Assembly: GCF_021602025.1 (NCBI RefSeq)
Contig: NZ_BQHW01000032.1
Coordinates: 1 to 50,997, forward strand
DNA: 50,997 bases
Direction of reading: 5' to 3'
From: Pseudomonas ceruminis
GTDB taxonomy: Bacteria; Pseudomonadota; Gammaproteobacteria; Pseudomonadales; Pseudomonadaceae
Below are positions 16,659 through 25,554 of this stretch, one piece after another. Both the position numbers and the translations under genes were made by a program. The notes below the pieces were generated by a model. The model made no database searches and was not told where the DNA came from. It saw only the letters and a program-made list of their open reading frames with translations. Position 1 is the first letter of the stretch, and every line of letters begins with the position of its first letter.

Positions 16659-18557
16659 ATGGTTCAGGCAAGCAGTCACGCCGAAGGCGGGCAAGGGGCG
16701 GCAAAGTCGCTGAGCCTGCTGGTGGCAGCTGTTGGGGTGGTTTATGGCGACATCGGGACCAGCCCGTTGTACACCCTCAAGGAAGTCTTCACCGGCGGTT
16801 ATGGGGTGCCGGTCAATCATGATGGCGTACTGGGAATCCTGTCACTGATTCTCTGGTCGCTGTTGTGGGTGGTGTCGTTCAAGTACGTGATGTTCATCCT
16901 GCGTGCCGACAACCAGGGCGAGGGCGGCACCATGGCGCTCACGGCGTTGGCGCGACGGGCTACGGCAGCTTATCCGCGGTTGCGCACGCTGATGGTCATC
17001 TGCGGCCTGATCGGCGCCTCGCTGTTCTACGGCGACAGCATGATTACCCCTGCGGTGTCGGTGCTGTCGGCGGTGGAAGGCATGGGCCTGGCGTTCGACG
17101 GCATCGACCACTGGGTAGTGCCGATTTCGCTGGTTGTGCTGGTGGCGCTGTTTCTGGTGCAAAAGCACGGTACGGAAAAGATCGGCAAGTTGTTCGGGCC
17201 GATCATGGTCACCTGGTTCCTGGTGCTGGCGGCGCTGGGGGTGCACGGCATCTCGCAGAGTCCAGAGGTGCTCAAGGCCTTCAACCCGGGCTGGGCGGTG
17301 AACTTCTTCGTGGTTCACCCCGGTATGGGGGTCGCCATTCTGGGGGCTGTGGTACTGGCATTGACCGGTGCCGAGGCGCTGTACGCCGACATGGGGCACT
17401 TTGGGCGCAAGCCGATTGCCCGCGCCTGGTTCGCCCTGGTGCTGCCGGCGCTGGTGCTCAACTACTTCGGCCAGGGCGCAATCCTGCTGCAAAACCCTGA
17501 CGCTGCGCGCAACCCGTTTTATCTGCTGGCGCCGAGCTGGGCGCTGTTGCCGCTGGTCGGCCTGGCGACCATGGCCACGGTGATTGCTTCACAGGCGGTG
17601 ATTTCGGGGGCGTTTTCCCTTACCCGCCAGGCCATCCAGCTTGGTTACATTCCCCGCATGCAGATCCAGCACACGTCCAGCGACGAGCAGGGGCAGATCT
17701 ATATCGCTGCGGTGAATTGGACGCTGATGGTCGGTGTCGTGCTGCTGGTAATCGGTTTCGAGTCGTCCGGTGCTCTGGCGGCGGCCTACGGCGTGGCGGT
17801 GACCGGTACCATGCTGATGACCACCATCCTGGTGTCGGCGGTCATGCTGCTGTTGTGGAAGTGGCCGCCGGTATTGGCGGTACCGATCCTGCTGGGCTTT
17901 CTGTTTGTCGACGGGCTGTTCTTTGCCGCCAACGTGCCGAAGATCGTCCAGGGCGGTGCGTTCCCGGTCCTGGCCGGTGGTGTGCTGTTCCTGCTGATGA
18001 GCACGTGGAAGCGCGGTAAACAGATCCTGGTGGAGCGGATCGATGAAGGCGGGCTGCCGTTGCCGGTGTTCATCAGCAGCATTCGTGTGCAGCCGCCGCA
18101 CAGGGTCGAAGGCACTGCAGTGTTCCTCACCGCGCGGCCGGATGCGGTGCCCCATGCGTTGTTGCACAACATGCTGCACAACCAGGTGTTGCACAGCCAG
18201 GTGGTGTTGTTGACGGTAGTCAGTGAAGATCGTCCGCGGGTGCCGGAAACAGAACGCTTCGAGGTGGAGGCTTACGGTGACGGGTTCTTCCGGGTGCTGC
18301 TGCACTTTGGCTTCATGGATGAGCCGGACGTGCCTGCGGCGTTGAAGCTGTGCCACTTGCAAGAGCTGGATTTCAGCCCGATGCGCACGACCTACTTCCT
18401 GAGCCGTGAAACGGTGATTGCATCGCGTCTGGAAGGGATGTCGCGCTGGCGCGGGAACCTGTTTGCGTTCTTGCTGAAGAACGCAAACGGTAACCTGCGC
18501 TTCTTCAACCTGCCGCTTAACCGAGTGATCGAGCTGGGGACGCAGGTCGAGATCTGA
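16659..18557 (+). CDS. kup: Low-affinity potassium uptake protein Kup
   Basis: The 632-residue inner-membrane K+/H+ symporter shows the KUP signature [19 protein letters not shown] near the N terminus, about twelve hydrophobic segments (residues 15-430), and a cytoplasmic C-terminal domain of some 190 residues. [18 protein letters not shown] is another conserved segment. ATG 16659 is preferred over an upstream in-frame ATG because GGGAG lies 6 bases before it and the product then matches usual length. The downstream gene is convergent. Confidence 0.95.
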   Translation: MVQASSHAEGGQGAAKSLSLLVAAVGVVYGDIGTSPLYTLKEVFTGGYGVPVNHDGVLGILSLILWSLLWVVSFKYVMFILRADNQGEGGTMALTALARRATAAYPRLRTLMVICGLIGASLFYGDSMITPAVSVLSAVEGMGLAFDGIDHWVVPISLVVLVALFLVQKHGTEKIGKLFGPIMVTWFLVLAALGVHGISQSPEVLKAFNPGWAVNFFVVHPGMGVAILGAVVLALTGAEALYADMGHFGRKPIARAWFALVLPALVLNYFGQGAILLQNPDAARNPFYLLAPSWALLPLVGLATMATVIASQAVISGAFSLTRQAIQLGYIPRMQIQHTSSDEQGQIYIAAVNWTLMVGVVLLVIGFESSGALAAAYGVAVTGTMLMTTILVSAVMLLLWKWPPVLAVPILLGFLFVDGLFFAANVPKIVQGGAFPVLAGGVLFLLMSTWKRGKQILVERIDEGGLPLPVFISSIRVQPPHRVEGTAVFLTARPDAVPHALLHNMLHNQVLHSQVVLLTVVSEDRPRVPETERFEVEAYGDGFFRVLLHFGFMDEPDVPAALKLCHLQELDFSPMRTTYFLSRETVIASRLEGMSRWRGNLFAFLLKNANGNLRFFNLPLNRVIELGTQVEI

Positions 18558-18564
18558 GTGTTTC

Positions 18565-18583
18565 GGGGCCGCAATGCGGCCCC
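18565..18583. terminator. Hairpin between convergent kup and PA0919-like gene
   Basis: A perfect 8-bp stem GGGGCCGC/GCGGCCCC with a 3-base loop lies 7 bases after the kup stop and 10 bases before the convergent stop. T-runs are poor on both sides, so it may act as a weak bidirectional terminator or only as a 3' stabiliser. Confidence 0.55.
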
Positions 18584-18592
18584 TGATGCTGC

Positions 18593-19888
18593 TTAGTTCT
18601 GCTCCGCCACGTTGGACTTGCCCTGGCGCGTTTCAATCTCGCCAATCAGGCGTTTGGCCAGCGCCGGGTAGTTCTCGTCGAAGTGGTGGCCGCCTGGCAG
18701 TTTCAGGCGCTCGCCAACTGCCGTCTTGTCGGTGCACCCGCTCTCGTCGGTCTCTTCCACGCCGTACACGCATACCACCTTGGATGCCGGCAGTTTGGCC
18801 ATTTCCGGCCCGGTAGGTGCTTCCTGGCCTTCCTTGCCCAACCAACCCTCGACTTCGATCTCGAAGCTGCCGCTGCGGGCGAAGGCCAGGAGCATCACGG
18901 CGTCGATACGCTGCTGGTCTTCGACCGGCAGGCGGTTGTAGATGGCGGGCAGCACGTCGGCACCGAACGAATAGCCAGTGAGCACGAAACGCTTGGTGCC
19001 CCACTTCTGACGGTAATGTTGCATCAGCTCCGACAGGTCGGCAGCACTTTGCTCCGGGGTCTTGTGTTGCCAGTAGTAACGCAGGGTGTCGATGCCGACC
19101 ACGGGGTAACCCAGCTTGGCCATCTCGCCGGCAACGTCACGGTCCAGGTCACGCCAGCCGCCGTCCCCAGAGAGGAACAGGGTGACGGTATCGGTGGTCT
19201 GCCCAGCCGGTACTTCAACGACCGGAATGGCCAGGGCGTTGCCGTCGCGGCCTACCAGGGCCTGGGTCAGCTGCGCCTTGAGCACCTGTGGCAGATGGAT
19301 GTCGTAGTCGCTGATGCTGGTTTCGGCATTGCTCTGGTCGCGCACGAAGGCGGCGCTTGCGTCATCCGGGTTGTCGTTCCAGGCCACGTTCCAGTGGCCA
19401 TGTGCGGCGGATTTCGGCAGTGCAGCAGTGCAGCCGGGCTGTTCCACGTTGAAATCCACGGAGATGGCCCGGGCCTTGTCATCTGTCTGTGCAGCCAGCC
19501 AGCGCCAGGCCTGGGCGGCGCCTGGGCCGATACCCGCCACCAGGGTAGGCTTGTCCGACAATTGGGTCAGCGCCTGGTCGAGCGCTTGCTGCTGCTTGCT
19601 GCAGTCGCCCGGAGGCAGGATCACCTGCACCAGTTGCGCTTCCCCTGCCTGGCTCAGGTCCAGCAATTGCTTGTCGGTAAGGGCCTGGTCCTGAGGCACG
19701 CCAATCGCGACCCTGGCCTTGGCATGCACACCGGGTGTGACGCGGGTGATGCTGGTGTCATTGAGGGTCAACTGTTCAAGGCGCGCTTCGGGGGCAGGGC
19801 GAGTCCACAGCCAGAAAGCGCCAGCGCCGGCCAGTGCAGCCAGAAGCACGGGTATCAGTATGTACAGCCAATAGCGTCGGATCATCAA
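18593..19888 (-). CDS. Aminoacyl-phosphatidylglycerol hydrolase-like protein (PA0919/AcvB-VirJ family)
   Basis: The 431-residue protein has an N-terminal signal-anchor (residues about 7-28) and a periplasmic alpha/beta-hydrolase domain. VirJ/AcvB hallmarks are FLSGDGGWRDLDRDV and the nucleophile elbow GYSFGADVLP; a C-terminal GGHHFDENY supplies the likely catalytic His. In P. aeruginosa PA0919 hydrolyses alanyl-phosphatidylglycerol, and in Rhizobium/Agrobacterium AcvB hydrolyses lysyl-PG; both are encoded with an MprF-type synthase, as here. The ATG overlaps the mprF stop by 4 bases, so the two are translationally coupled. Confidence 0.85.
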   Translation of the reverse strand: MMIRRYWLYILIPVLLAALAGAGAFWLWTRPAPEARLEQLTLNDTSITRVTPGVHAKARVAIGVPQDQALTDKQLLDLSQAGEAQLVQVILPPGDCSKQQQALDQALTQLSDKPTLVAGIGPGAAQAWRWLAAQTDDKARAISVDFNVEQPGCTAALPKSAAHGHWNVAWNDNPDDASAAFVRDQSNAETSISDYDIHLPQVLKAQLTQALVGRDGNALAIPVVEVPAGQTTDTVTLFLSGDGGWRDLDRDVAGEMAKLGYPVVGIDTLRYYWQHKTPEQSAADLSELMQHYRQKWGTKRFVLTGYSFGADVLPAIYNRLPVEDQQRIDAVMLLAFARSGSFEIEVEGWLGKEGQEAPTGPEMAKLPASKVVCVYGVEETDESGCTDKTAVGERLKLPGGHHFDENYPALAKRLIGEIETRQGKSNVAEQN

Positions 19889-22527
19889 CGTTTCACCAAT
19901 CCAGTCAGGCCGCCAGCGATGAGGGCGGCAGTGTCAGCCAGTGCAACCAGCGGGTCCAGCCCGGCGGGCACGGCCATGTAACGAGGTTCCCAGTCCGGCT
20001 GGAACTTGTCCTTGAAGCGTCGCAAGCCCTGGAAGTTGTAAAGCTGCTCGCCGCGGCGGAACACCATCGAGCCCAGGCGTTGGGTCAACGGTGCACCGCG
20101 TCGTGGCTGCAGGCCGGACAGCGGCACCATCCCTAAGCTGAACCGGCCGTAGTCATGGTTTTTGTAATGCAGTATCAGGCCGATCATCATGAATTCCATG
20201 GTCAGCTTCGGCGCCTCGGGGTGAGCGCGCATCAGGTCCAGGCTGGCCAATTCGTTGCTGTGGGTTTCCAACAGGTTGGCAAATGCCACCGGCCTGCCCT
20301 GGAAGCGGATCAGGGCAATACGAAAATGCTTCAGGTAGTCGGCGCTGAAGCGTCCCAGCGAGAAGCCCTTCTCGCGCACATTCTTGCCGCCGAGCCATGC
20401 GTCGGAGATTTCCTTCAGCTCGGCCAGCGGTGCCTGGCCAGGCTCGTGAATTTCCAGGCTCAGGCCATCGCGCCCACCACGGTTCCAGGTGTAGCGCAGG
20501 TCCTTCATCTCTTTGCCCTTGGCTTCGATGTCGAAGCGGCGCAGGTCGACCCGCGCTTCCTCGCCGAGCTTGAGGGCCGTAAGACCTATGTCCATGTAGA
20601 AGGGCAGGTTCTCCGCACGTACCTGGTAGAACACCGGACGGGCATGGTGCAAGTCGCACAGGTCGCGGAATTGCCAGATCATCTCGGCCCGTTCCTGGGC
20701 AGGCCCGATCGGATCGTACAGGGCGACCAGGCTGCGGCCACGGCGGGCATACATAAGGAATGCATTGTCGCTTGGGTGGAACAACAAGGCCTTGTCGCCG
20801 GTCAGCGCCAGGCCGCCATCGGGTTGATCGGATGCCAGCAGGATACGGTTGGCGCGCTGCAATTCGCCGTCGTCGGGTAGATGGATGACCGGGCGGGCGG
20901 TGCGCAGCAGCCAGGTCAGGGCCACGATCACCAGCAGCACGGCACTGCCCATGGCTGCGCGCAGGCCGCGGGGGGCGTCGGCGTCAAGGGTGAACTGCCA
21001 CCACAACTGATGGCTATACGGTACATCCTGATAGGCGAACAGCAGCAACCATACCGAGGCGCCTACCACGCAGGCGCTGGCCACCAGGTACACCGGCGAG
21101 AAGGGCAGTTCCAGCAGGCGGCTGGGGCGGTAGAACGAACGACGGAACAGGGCAAGCAGGGCAGCGGTGAGGGTCAGCAGGCAAGCCTCTTCCCAGTCGA
21201 AGCCCTTGAGCAGCGACAGCAGTGCGCCGACCAGCAGCAGTACGGTGGTCAGCAGCCACGCTGCGGACAGGCGACGGCGCAACCCCTGGGCGAGCAACAG
21301 GCAGAGCACCCCGATCAGGCTGGCGCCGAAGTGCGAGGCATCAATCAGACGATGGGGTACCAGAAAGCCCATGTGCTCAAGGCGGGTGTCGATTTCCGGG
21401 GTGGCGCCCGAGAACAGCAGCACCACGCCTGAGAGAAACACCAGTATTGCCAGAATCGGCGCGGCCAGCCCGGACGCAGCCTTGATTGCCTGTTGGGCGA
21501 ACAGCAGGCGGCGCGCCTCGTTGGCCAGCAGCAGTACGCAAGCCAGCAGCAATGGCAGCACGACATAGATGAGGCGGTACAGCAGCAGAGCGGCAGCCAA
21601 GGGTGCGGCACCCAGCTGGTCGGCGAAGGCCGCAAGCAGGATCGCTTCGAAAACCCCTACGCCACCTGGTACATGGCTGAGCACGCCTGCGGCCAATGCC
21701 AGCAGGTAGACCAGCACGAACGCACCGAATGGTGGAGCGTCCGGCAATAGCAGGTAGAGCACGGTGGCGGCAGCTGCAACGTCAAGGGCGGTAATCAGCA
21801 GTTGCAGCACTGCCAGGCGCGCACCCGGCAGCCGCAACGTGCGCCGCCCGACTTGCACCAGCAGGCTGTCGGCCAGCGGCTGTTCGGCGAGGCGTCGACG
21901 GTAGAGCCCAACCACCAGAACGGCAGTCAGGGCCAGCACGGCTATGGCGATGCCTGCCAGCAGGCTGGCCGGCAGGCGCAAGGCGGCGGCCGCGGCTGGC
22001 AGGTTGCTCAAGGTCGCCAGTGCGGCGAGTGGCGGTAGCGCGCAGCCCAGGGAGAGGCTGGCAAACACGGTCATCCGCGCTACTTCAGCGGCACCCAGGC
22101 CTTGGCGCGCATACAGGCGATAACGTACCGAACCACCCGAGAGCATCGACAGGCCGATGGCGTTACCGATAGCGAAGGCGCTGAAACCGCCCATCAGCAA
22201 GGTGCGCGCAGGCAGTTGCACGGCCGCATAGCGGCTGGCCGACCACTCGTACCCCAGCAGGATCACAAATCCGACCACCGTCGCGAGCAACGCCCCCAGC
22301 AGAGACTGTGCCGGCACGCTGAGCATGGCATCGTGCAACGCATAGATATCCAGTTCGCTCAGCAGGTGCCGGCAGGCAATCAATGCCATGGCAAACAACA
22401 GCAAGGTGACGCCAAGGCCAATGGGCTGGCGATAGCGGCTCAACCGTTCGAGCCAGGGAAGGCGCTGGGCAGCGACAGGCAATGCCGAAGCAAGTGGTGC
22501 TTGCGGATCTGGGGTGTGGGAGGTCAT
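19885..22527 (-). CDS. mprF: Bifunctional phosphatidylglycerol aminoacyltransferase/flippase MprF
   Basis: The 880-residue protein transfers an amino acid from aminoacyl-tRNA to phosphatidylglycerol and flips the product, making the surface less negative and raising resistance to cationic peptides. The N-terminal two thirds (about 1-540) is strongly hydrophobic with many membrane segments (flippase domain); the C-terminal third (about 560-870) is the cytosolic DUF2156 synthase domain with conserved stretches such as VALYDPIGPAQERAEMIWQF and FSLGRFSADYLKHF. The P. aeruginosa counterpart (PA0920) makes alanyl-PG; whether this one uses Ala or Lys cannot be read from sequence. It leads the operon with the hydrolase gene. 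Confidence 0.92.
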   Translation of the reverse strand: MTSHTPDPQAPLASALPVAAQRLPWLERLSRYRQPIGLGVTLLLFAMALIACRHLLSELDIYALHDAMLSVPAQSLLGALLATVVGFVILLGYEWSASRYAAVQLPARTLLMGGFSAFAIGNAIGLSMLSGGSVRYRLYARQGLGAAEVARMTVFASLSLGCALPPLAALATLSNLPAAAAALRLPASLLAGIAIAVLALTAVLVVGLYRRRLAEQPLADSLLVQVGRRTLRLPGARLAVLQLLITALDVAAAATVLYLLLPDAPPFGAFVLVYLLALAAGVLSHVPGGVGVFEAILLAAFADQLGAAPLAAALLLYRLIYVVLPLLLACVLLLANEARRLLFAQQAIKAASGLAAPILAILVFLSGVVLLFSGATPEIDTRLEHMGFLVPHRLIDASHFGASLIGVLCLLLAQGLRRRLSAAWLLTTVLLLVGALLSLLKGFDWEEACLLTLTAALLALFRRSFYRPSRLLELPFSPVYLVASACVVGASVWLLLFAYQDVPYSHQLWWQFTLDADAPRGLRAAMGSAVLLVIVALTWLLRTARPVIHLPDDGELQRANRILLASDQPDGGLALTGDKALLFHPSDNAFLMYARRGRSLVALYDPIGPAQERAEMIWQFRDLCDLHHARPVFYQVRAENLPFYMDIGLTALKLGEEARVDLRRFDIEAKGKEMKDLRYTWNRGGRDGLSLEIHEPGQAPLAELKEISDAWLGGKNVREKGFSLGRFSADYLKHFRIALIRFQGRPVAFANLLETHSNELASLDLMRAHPEAPKLTMEFMMIGLILHYKNHDYGRFSLGMVPLSGLQPRRGAPLTQRLGSMVFRRGEQLYNFQGLRRFKDKFQPDWEPRYMAVPAGLDPLVALADTAALIAGGLTGLVKR

Positions 22528-22738
22528 GAGTTGCCTCGTGCAAACCGCGCGAGGAGGGGAGAAGGTACGGCCAAGTGAAAGTCCCTTAGGAATACGTGTC
22601 CAGATATTACTCCGGGCAACGTTACTTTCAGTCGTCCGGCACGGTTAAAGATAGTTCATCCAGAAGGTGATATCTCAAAACAGCGGGTTTGCCGATAGCA
22701 AAAAAGCAGGGGTGAAGATTTCAGGCGACGAAACGCAA

Positions 22739-22773
22739 CAAACCCCGCGCTGCTGTATCACAGGCGGGGTCTG
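22739..22773 (-). terminator. Terminator after initiator tRNA copy 1
   Basis: On the minus strand, an ACCCCGC/GCGGGGT outer stem with an inner TGT/ACA pairing forms a hairpin 12 bases past the tRNA 3' end, followed by TTTGTT. It is weaker than the terminators of the other two copies. Confidence 0.6.
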
Positions 22774-22785
22774 TTCTGACGAATA

Positions 22786-22862
<77 letters not shown>

Positions 22863-22874
22863 TCAGAGGGGCGC

Positions 22875-22902
22875 ATTCTACAGCTTTGGTCATTGGGGTC
22901 AA
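22875..22902 (-). promoter_or_regulatory. Promoter of initiator tRNA copy 1
   Basis: On the minus strand TTGACC, a 16-base spacer and TAGAAT lie just upstream of the tRNA. The -10 and spacing match the promoters of the other two copies; a GC-rich stretch follows the -10. Confidence 0.8.
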
Positions 22903-22953
22903 GCACTATCTACAGGTTCAGCACAACTTTTCAGTCTTGCTTTTCCGTTGGCA

Positions 22954-22989
22954 AAGATAAGGCCACTGTGTAAACAGTGGCCTTATCTT
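22954..22989 (-). terminator. Terminator after initiator tRNA copy 2
   Basis: A 16-bp perfect inverted repeat (AAGATAAGGCCACTGT with its complement, 4-base loop) starts 6 bases past the tRNA 3' end. On the minus strand the 3' arm ends in TTATCTTT. The core AAGGCCACTG is shared with the terminator of copy 3. Confidence 0.85.
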
Positions 22990-22994
22990 GAATA

Positions 22995-23071
<77 letters not shown>

Positions 23072-23083
23072 TCAGTGGGGCGG

Positions 23084-23111
23084 ATTCTACAGTCTTGGCG
23101 TTGGTTGTCAA
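23084..23111 (-). promoter_or_regulatory. Promoter of initiator tRNA copy 2
   Basis: On the minus strand TTGACA, 16 bases, TAGAAT: a near-consensus sigma70 promoter placed 13 bases before the tRNA 5' end, with a GC-rich discriminator as expected for a stringently controlled stable RNA gene. Confidence 0.87.
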
Positions 23112-23165
23112 GCGCTAACCATTGATTTCACTTCATTTTTTTGCCTTCGCCCGATTTTCAGGCAA

Positions 23166-23199
23166 AGAAAAAGGCCACTGCTATTAACAGTGGCCTTTT
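23166..23199 (-). terminator. Terminator after initiator tRNA copy 3
   Basis: On the minus strand AAAAGGCCACTG pairs with CAGTGGCCTTTT across a 7-base loop and is followed by TCTTT. It starts 9 bases past the tRNA 3' end and shares its stem core with the terminator of copy 2. Confidence 0.88.
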
Positions 23200-23207
23200 C
23201 TCGAATC

Positions 23208-23284
<77 letters not shown>

Positions 23285-23297
23285 CCTGTGAGATCGA

Positions 23298-23325
23298 ATT
23301 CTACGGATTTCTTTGCGTGTGTCAA
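23298..23325 (-). promoter_or_regulatory. Promoter of initiator tRNA copy 3
   Basis: On the minus strand TTGACA, 16-base spacer, TAGAAT, ending 14 bases before the tRNA. It is the same arrangement as the promoter of copy 2. Confidence 0.87.
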
Positions 23326-23428
23326 GCATTTCTCTGAAAAAACCTTGTTTGTTCAAACCCTTAGCGTGCCGATATGGCATGCGGCTCAGCGGGGGCGGGG
23401 TTTGCAGGCCAATTATCGTGCCGAACTG

Positions 23429-23472
23429 TTGTGGGTCTAAGGGACTACGGTAATATCTGTATGAATTTACAG
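23429..23472 (+). promoter_or_regulatory. dinB promoter with LexA (SOS) box
   Basis: The -35 is TTGTGG (23429-23434), the spacer 16 bases, and the -10 TAATAT (23451-23456). Directly after it lies CTGTATGAATTTACAG (23457-23472), a full CTGT-N8-ACAG LexA operator. The operator covers the transcription start region, so LexA should repress dinB until DNA damage. Layout matches the recA promoter in this window. Confidence 0.9.
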
Positions 23473-23487
23473 TGCTGACGGTCATCC

Positions 23488-24552
23488 ATGTCCTTGCGCA
23501 AGATCATCCACATCGACTGCGATTGCTTCTACGCCGCGATCGAGATGCGTGACGACCCGCGCCTGGCCGGCCGCCCCATGGCGGTGGGGGGCTCGCCCGA
23601 CCATCGTGGGGTGATCGCGACCTGTAATTATGAAGCGCGGGCCTACGGTGTGCGTTCGGCCATGTCGTCGCGGCATGCGCTCAAGCTCTGTCCCGACCTG
23701 CTGATCGTCAAGCCACGCTTTGAGGCCTACCGCGAGGCCTCACGGGAAATCCACGCGATCTTTCGGGACTACACCGAGCTGATTGAGCCTCTGTCGCTGG
23801 ATGAGGCCTACCTGGACGTCAGCGACAGCCAATGGTTCGCCGGCAGCGCCACGCGCATCGCCGAGGATATTCGCCGGCGCGTTGCCCGCACCTTGCATAT
23901 CACCGTCTCCGCCGGAGTGGCGCCAAATAAGTTTCTGGCAAAGATTGCCAGTGACTGGCGCAAGCCAAACGGGATTTTCGTGGTGACCCCAGACCAGGTG
24001 GAGGCCTTTGTTGCGGCCTTGCCTGTTGCAAGGCTCCATGGCGTGGGCAAGGTGACAGCAGACAAGCTTGCTCGGCTGGGTATCGATACCTGCCTGGACC
24101 TGCGCGAGTGGACGCGGTTGGCGCTGGTGCGCGAATTTGGCAGTTTTGGCGAGCGCCTGTGGGGGCTGGCGCGGGGCATCGACGAACGGGCCGTGCACAA
24201 CGATAGTCGCAGGCAGTCGGTCAGTGTTGAAAACACCTATGACACAGACCTGCCTGATCTGGCCAGTTGCCTGGAGCGCTTGCCGGAGCTGCTGGCCAGC
24301 CTTGATCAGCGCATTGCGCGCATGGACAGCAGCTATCGGCCGGAGAAGCCCTTCGTTAAGGTCAAGTTCCATGACTTCAGCCAGACTACTCTGGAGCAGG
24401 CAGGGGCCGGCAGAGACCTGGAAAGCTACCGGCAGCTGTTGCGGCAGGCGTTTGCCCGCGGCGGCAAGCCGGTGCGGCTGTTAGGGGTGGGGGTGAGGTT
24501 GCGGGATTTGCGCGGGGCGCATGAGCAACTGGAGCTGTTCTCGGATAAATGA
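23488..24552 (+). CDS. dinB: DNA polymerase IV
   Basis: The 354-residue Y-family translesion polymerase shows the palm motifs IIHIDCDCFYAAIE (metal-binding Asp near residue 10) and SLDEAYLDVS (D-E pair near residue 104), the steric and finger region CNYEARAYGVRSAM, and helix-hairpin-helix LHGVGKVTADKLARLGI. The C-terminal little-finger domain ends in ELFSD, with a QLELF-like beta-clamp-binding peptide near the end (HEQLELF). The start follows the SOS operator by 15 bases. Expressed on DNA damage, prone to -1 frameshifts. Confidence 0.96.
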   Translation: MSLRKIIHIDCDCFYAAIEMRDDPRLAGRPMAVGGSPDHRGVIATCNYEARAYGVRSAMSSRHALKLCPDLLIVKPRFEAYREASREIHAIFRDYTELIEPLSLDEAYLDVSDSQWFAGSATRIAEDIRRRVARTLHITVSAGVAPNKFLAKIASDWRKPNGIFVVTPDQVEAFVAALPVARLHGVGKVTADKLARLGIDTCLDLREWTRLALVREFGSFGERLWGLARGIDERAVHNDSRRQSVSVENTYDTDLPDLASCLERLPELLASLDQRIARMDSSYRPEKPFVKVKFHDFSQTTLEQAGAGRDLESYRQLLRQAFARGGKPVRLLGVGVRLRDLRGAHEQLELFSDK

Positions 24553-24579
24553 AAAGGGGCCGCTGTGCGGCCCCTTTTC
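24551..24579. terminator. Bidirectional terminator between dinB and lipoprotein gene
   Basis: A 13-bp perfect stem GAAAAGGGGCCGC/GCGGCCCCTTTTC with loop TGT lies exactly between two convergent stop codons, with A-run and T-run arms usable in both directions. It starts within the last bases of the dinB stop region. Confidence 0.9.
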
Positions 24580-24580
24580 A

Positions 24581-25534
24581 TTATTGTGCGCCTGGATCGG
24601 CTACCAGCCGCCCCGTAGCCTTGGTCAGGGCCTTCAAAAACTCCTGCTGCAGCTCCGGGTCATTGCGGGTCAGCTCGATCAGGCTCTGCTCCATCTCGCT
24701 GGCTTCTTCTTCCAGCCCCAGCTCCGACAGGCGCTGGACCCGGTGCACCCATTGGCCGACATCGTCATCCTCGAGGTCATCGAAGATCAGCTCATGGGCT
24801 TCGAGCAGCTTGTTGCGCAGGCTGGCGCTGACCAGCAGGCTGGCATCGCCGCGCACCGCATTGTCCTCGTCGACCACCTGCAAGTGCAGGGTGCCCACAT
24901 GGTTGAGGTTCTGCTCCGAGAACGGGCTGTCGAGCAGGTTCAGGCGCAATACGCCGTTCCTGTCAGTGGTCAGCTCGTGGCTCATCTTGCCAGCCTTGAC
25001 CTCGACCAGACGCTCGCTCCAGGGCAGGCTGGTATATTCCTCGCGCTTGTCCTTTTGCACTTCGCTGATCCCGGCCAGGTTCTGCTGGGCGCGACCGTTG
25101 GATTGCACGTTCATGAACGGGTTCAGCCCGGCCACGCCATAGCTGAGCCAATCGTGGGTCACGCTTTCTGGCAGGTTGCCCAGCGCGAAAATGTTCACCA
25201 CGTTGGCGCCGACCCCTGCCACCACGGCCACAGCACCCAGCGGGATCTCATAGATCTCCCGCCAGGGCTGGTACGGGGTATAGCGATCGTAGCGACGGGT
25301 CACTTCGTACTCGGTGACTTCGAAGCGTTTCTGTTCATGAACGCGCACACGCCGCTGCGGAAGCTCCATCACCTTCGGCTCGCCGACATCGATCTGCAGG
25401 GTGTGCTCGAGCAGCTTGCGCTCGACGCGCTCCTCATGCTCGCTGCGCTGGGACATCTGGTTGGCGCAGCCGCTGACGAGCAGGGCGCCGCACAATGCGG
25501 CGCCCCCCAGGGTAAAGGTACTTCGCTTGGACAT
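24581..25534 (-). CDS. Lipoprotein of unknown function
   Basis: The 317-residue protein has a type II signal peptide with lipobox LLVSGC near residue 22, so it should be lipidated and sit in the outer or inner membrane. A hydrophobic stretch around residues 95-115 (LGAVAVVAGVGANVVNIFAL) follows a Tyr/Arg-rich region; the C terminus is acidic and helical (EAHELIFDDLEDDDVGQWV). ATG 25534 is chosen; a GTG two codons upstream is possible. It lies 20 bases after proS in the same direction and is likely co-transcribed. No function is recognised. Confidence 0.8.
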   Translation of the reverse strand: MSKRSTFTLGGAALCGALLVSGCANQMSQRSEHEERVERKLLEHTLQIDVGEPKVMELPQRRVRVHEQKRFEVTEYEVTRRYDRYTPYQPWREIYEIPLGAVAVVAGVGANVVNIFALGNLPESVTHDWLSYGVAGLNPFMNVQSNGRAQQNLAGISEVQKDKREEYTSLPWSERLVEVKAGKMSHELTTDRNGVLRLNLLDSPFSEQNLNHVGTLHLQVVDEDNAVRGDASLLVSASLRNKLLEAHELIFDDLEDDDVGQWVHRVQRLSELGLEEEASEMEQSLIELTRNDPELQQEFLKALTKATGRLVADPGAQ

Positions 25535-25554
25535 GATCACTCGTGCATTGATTA

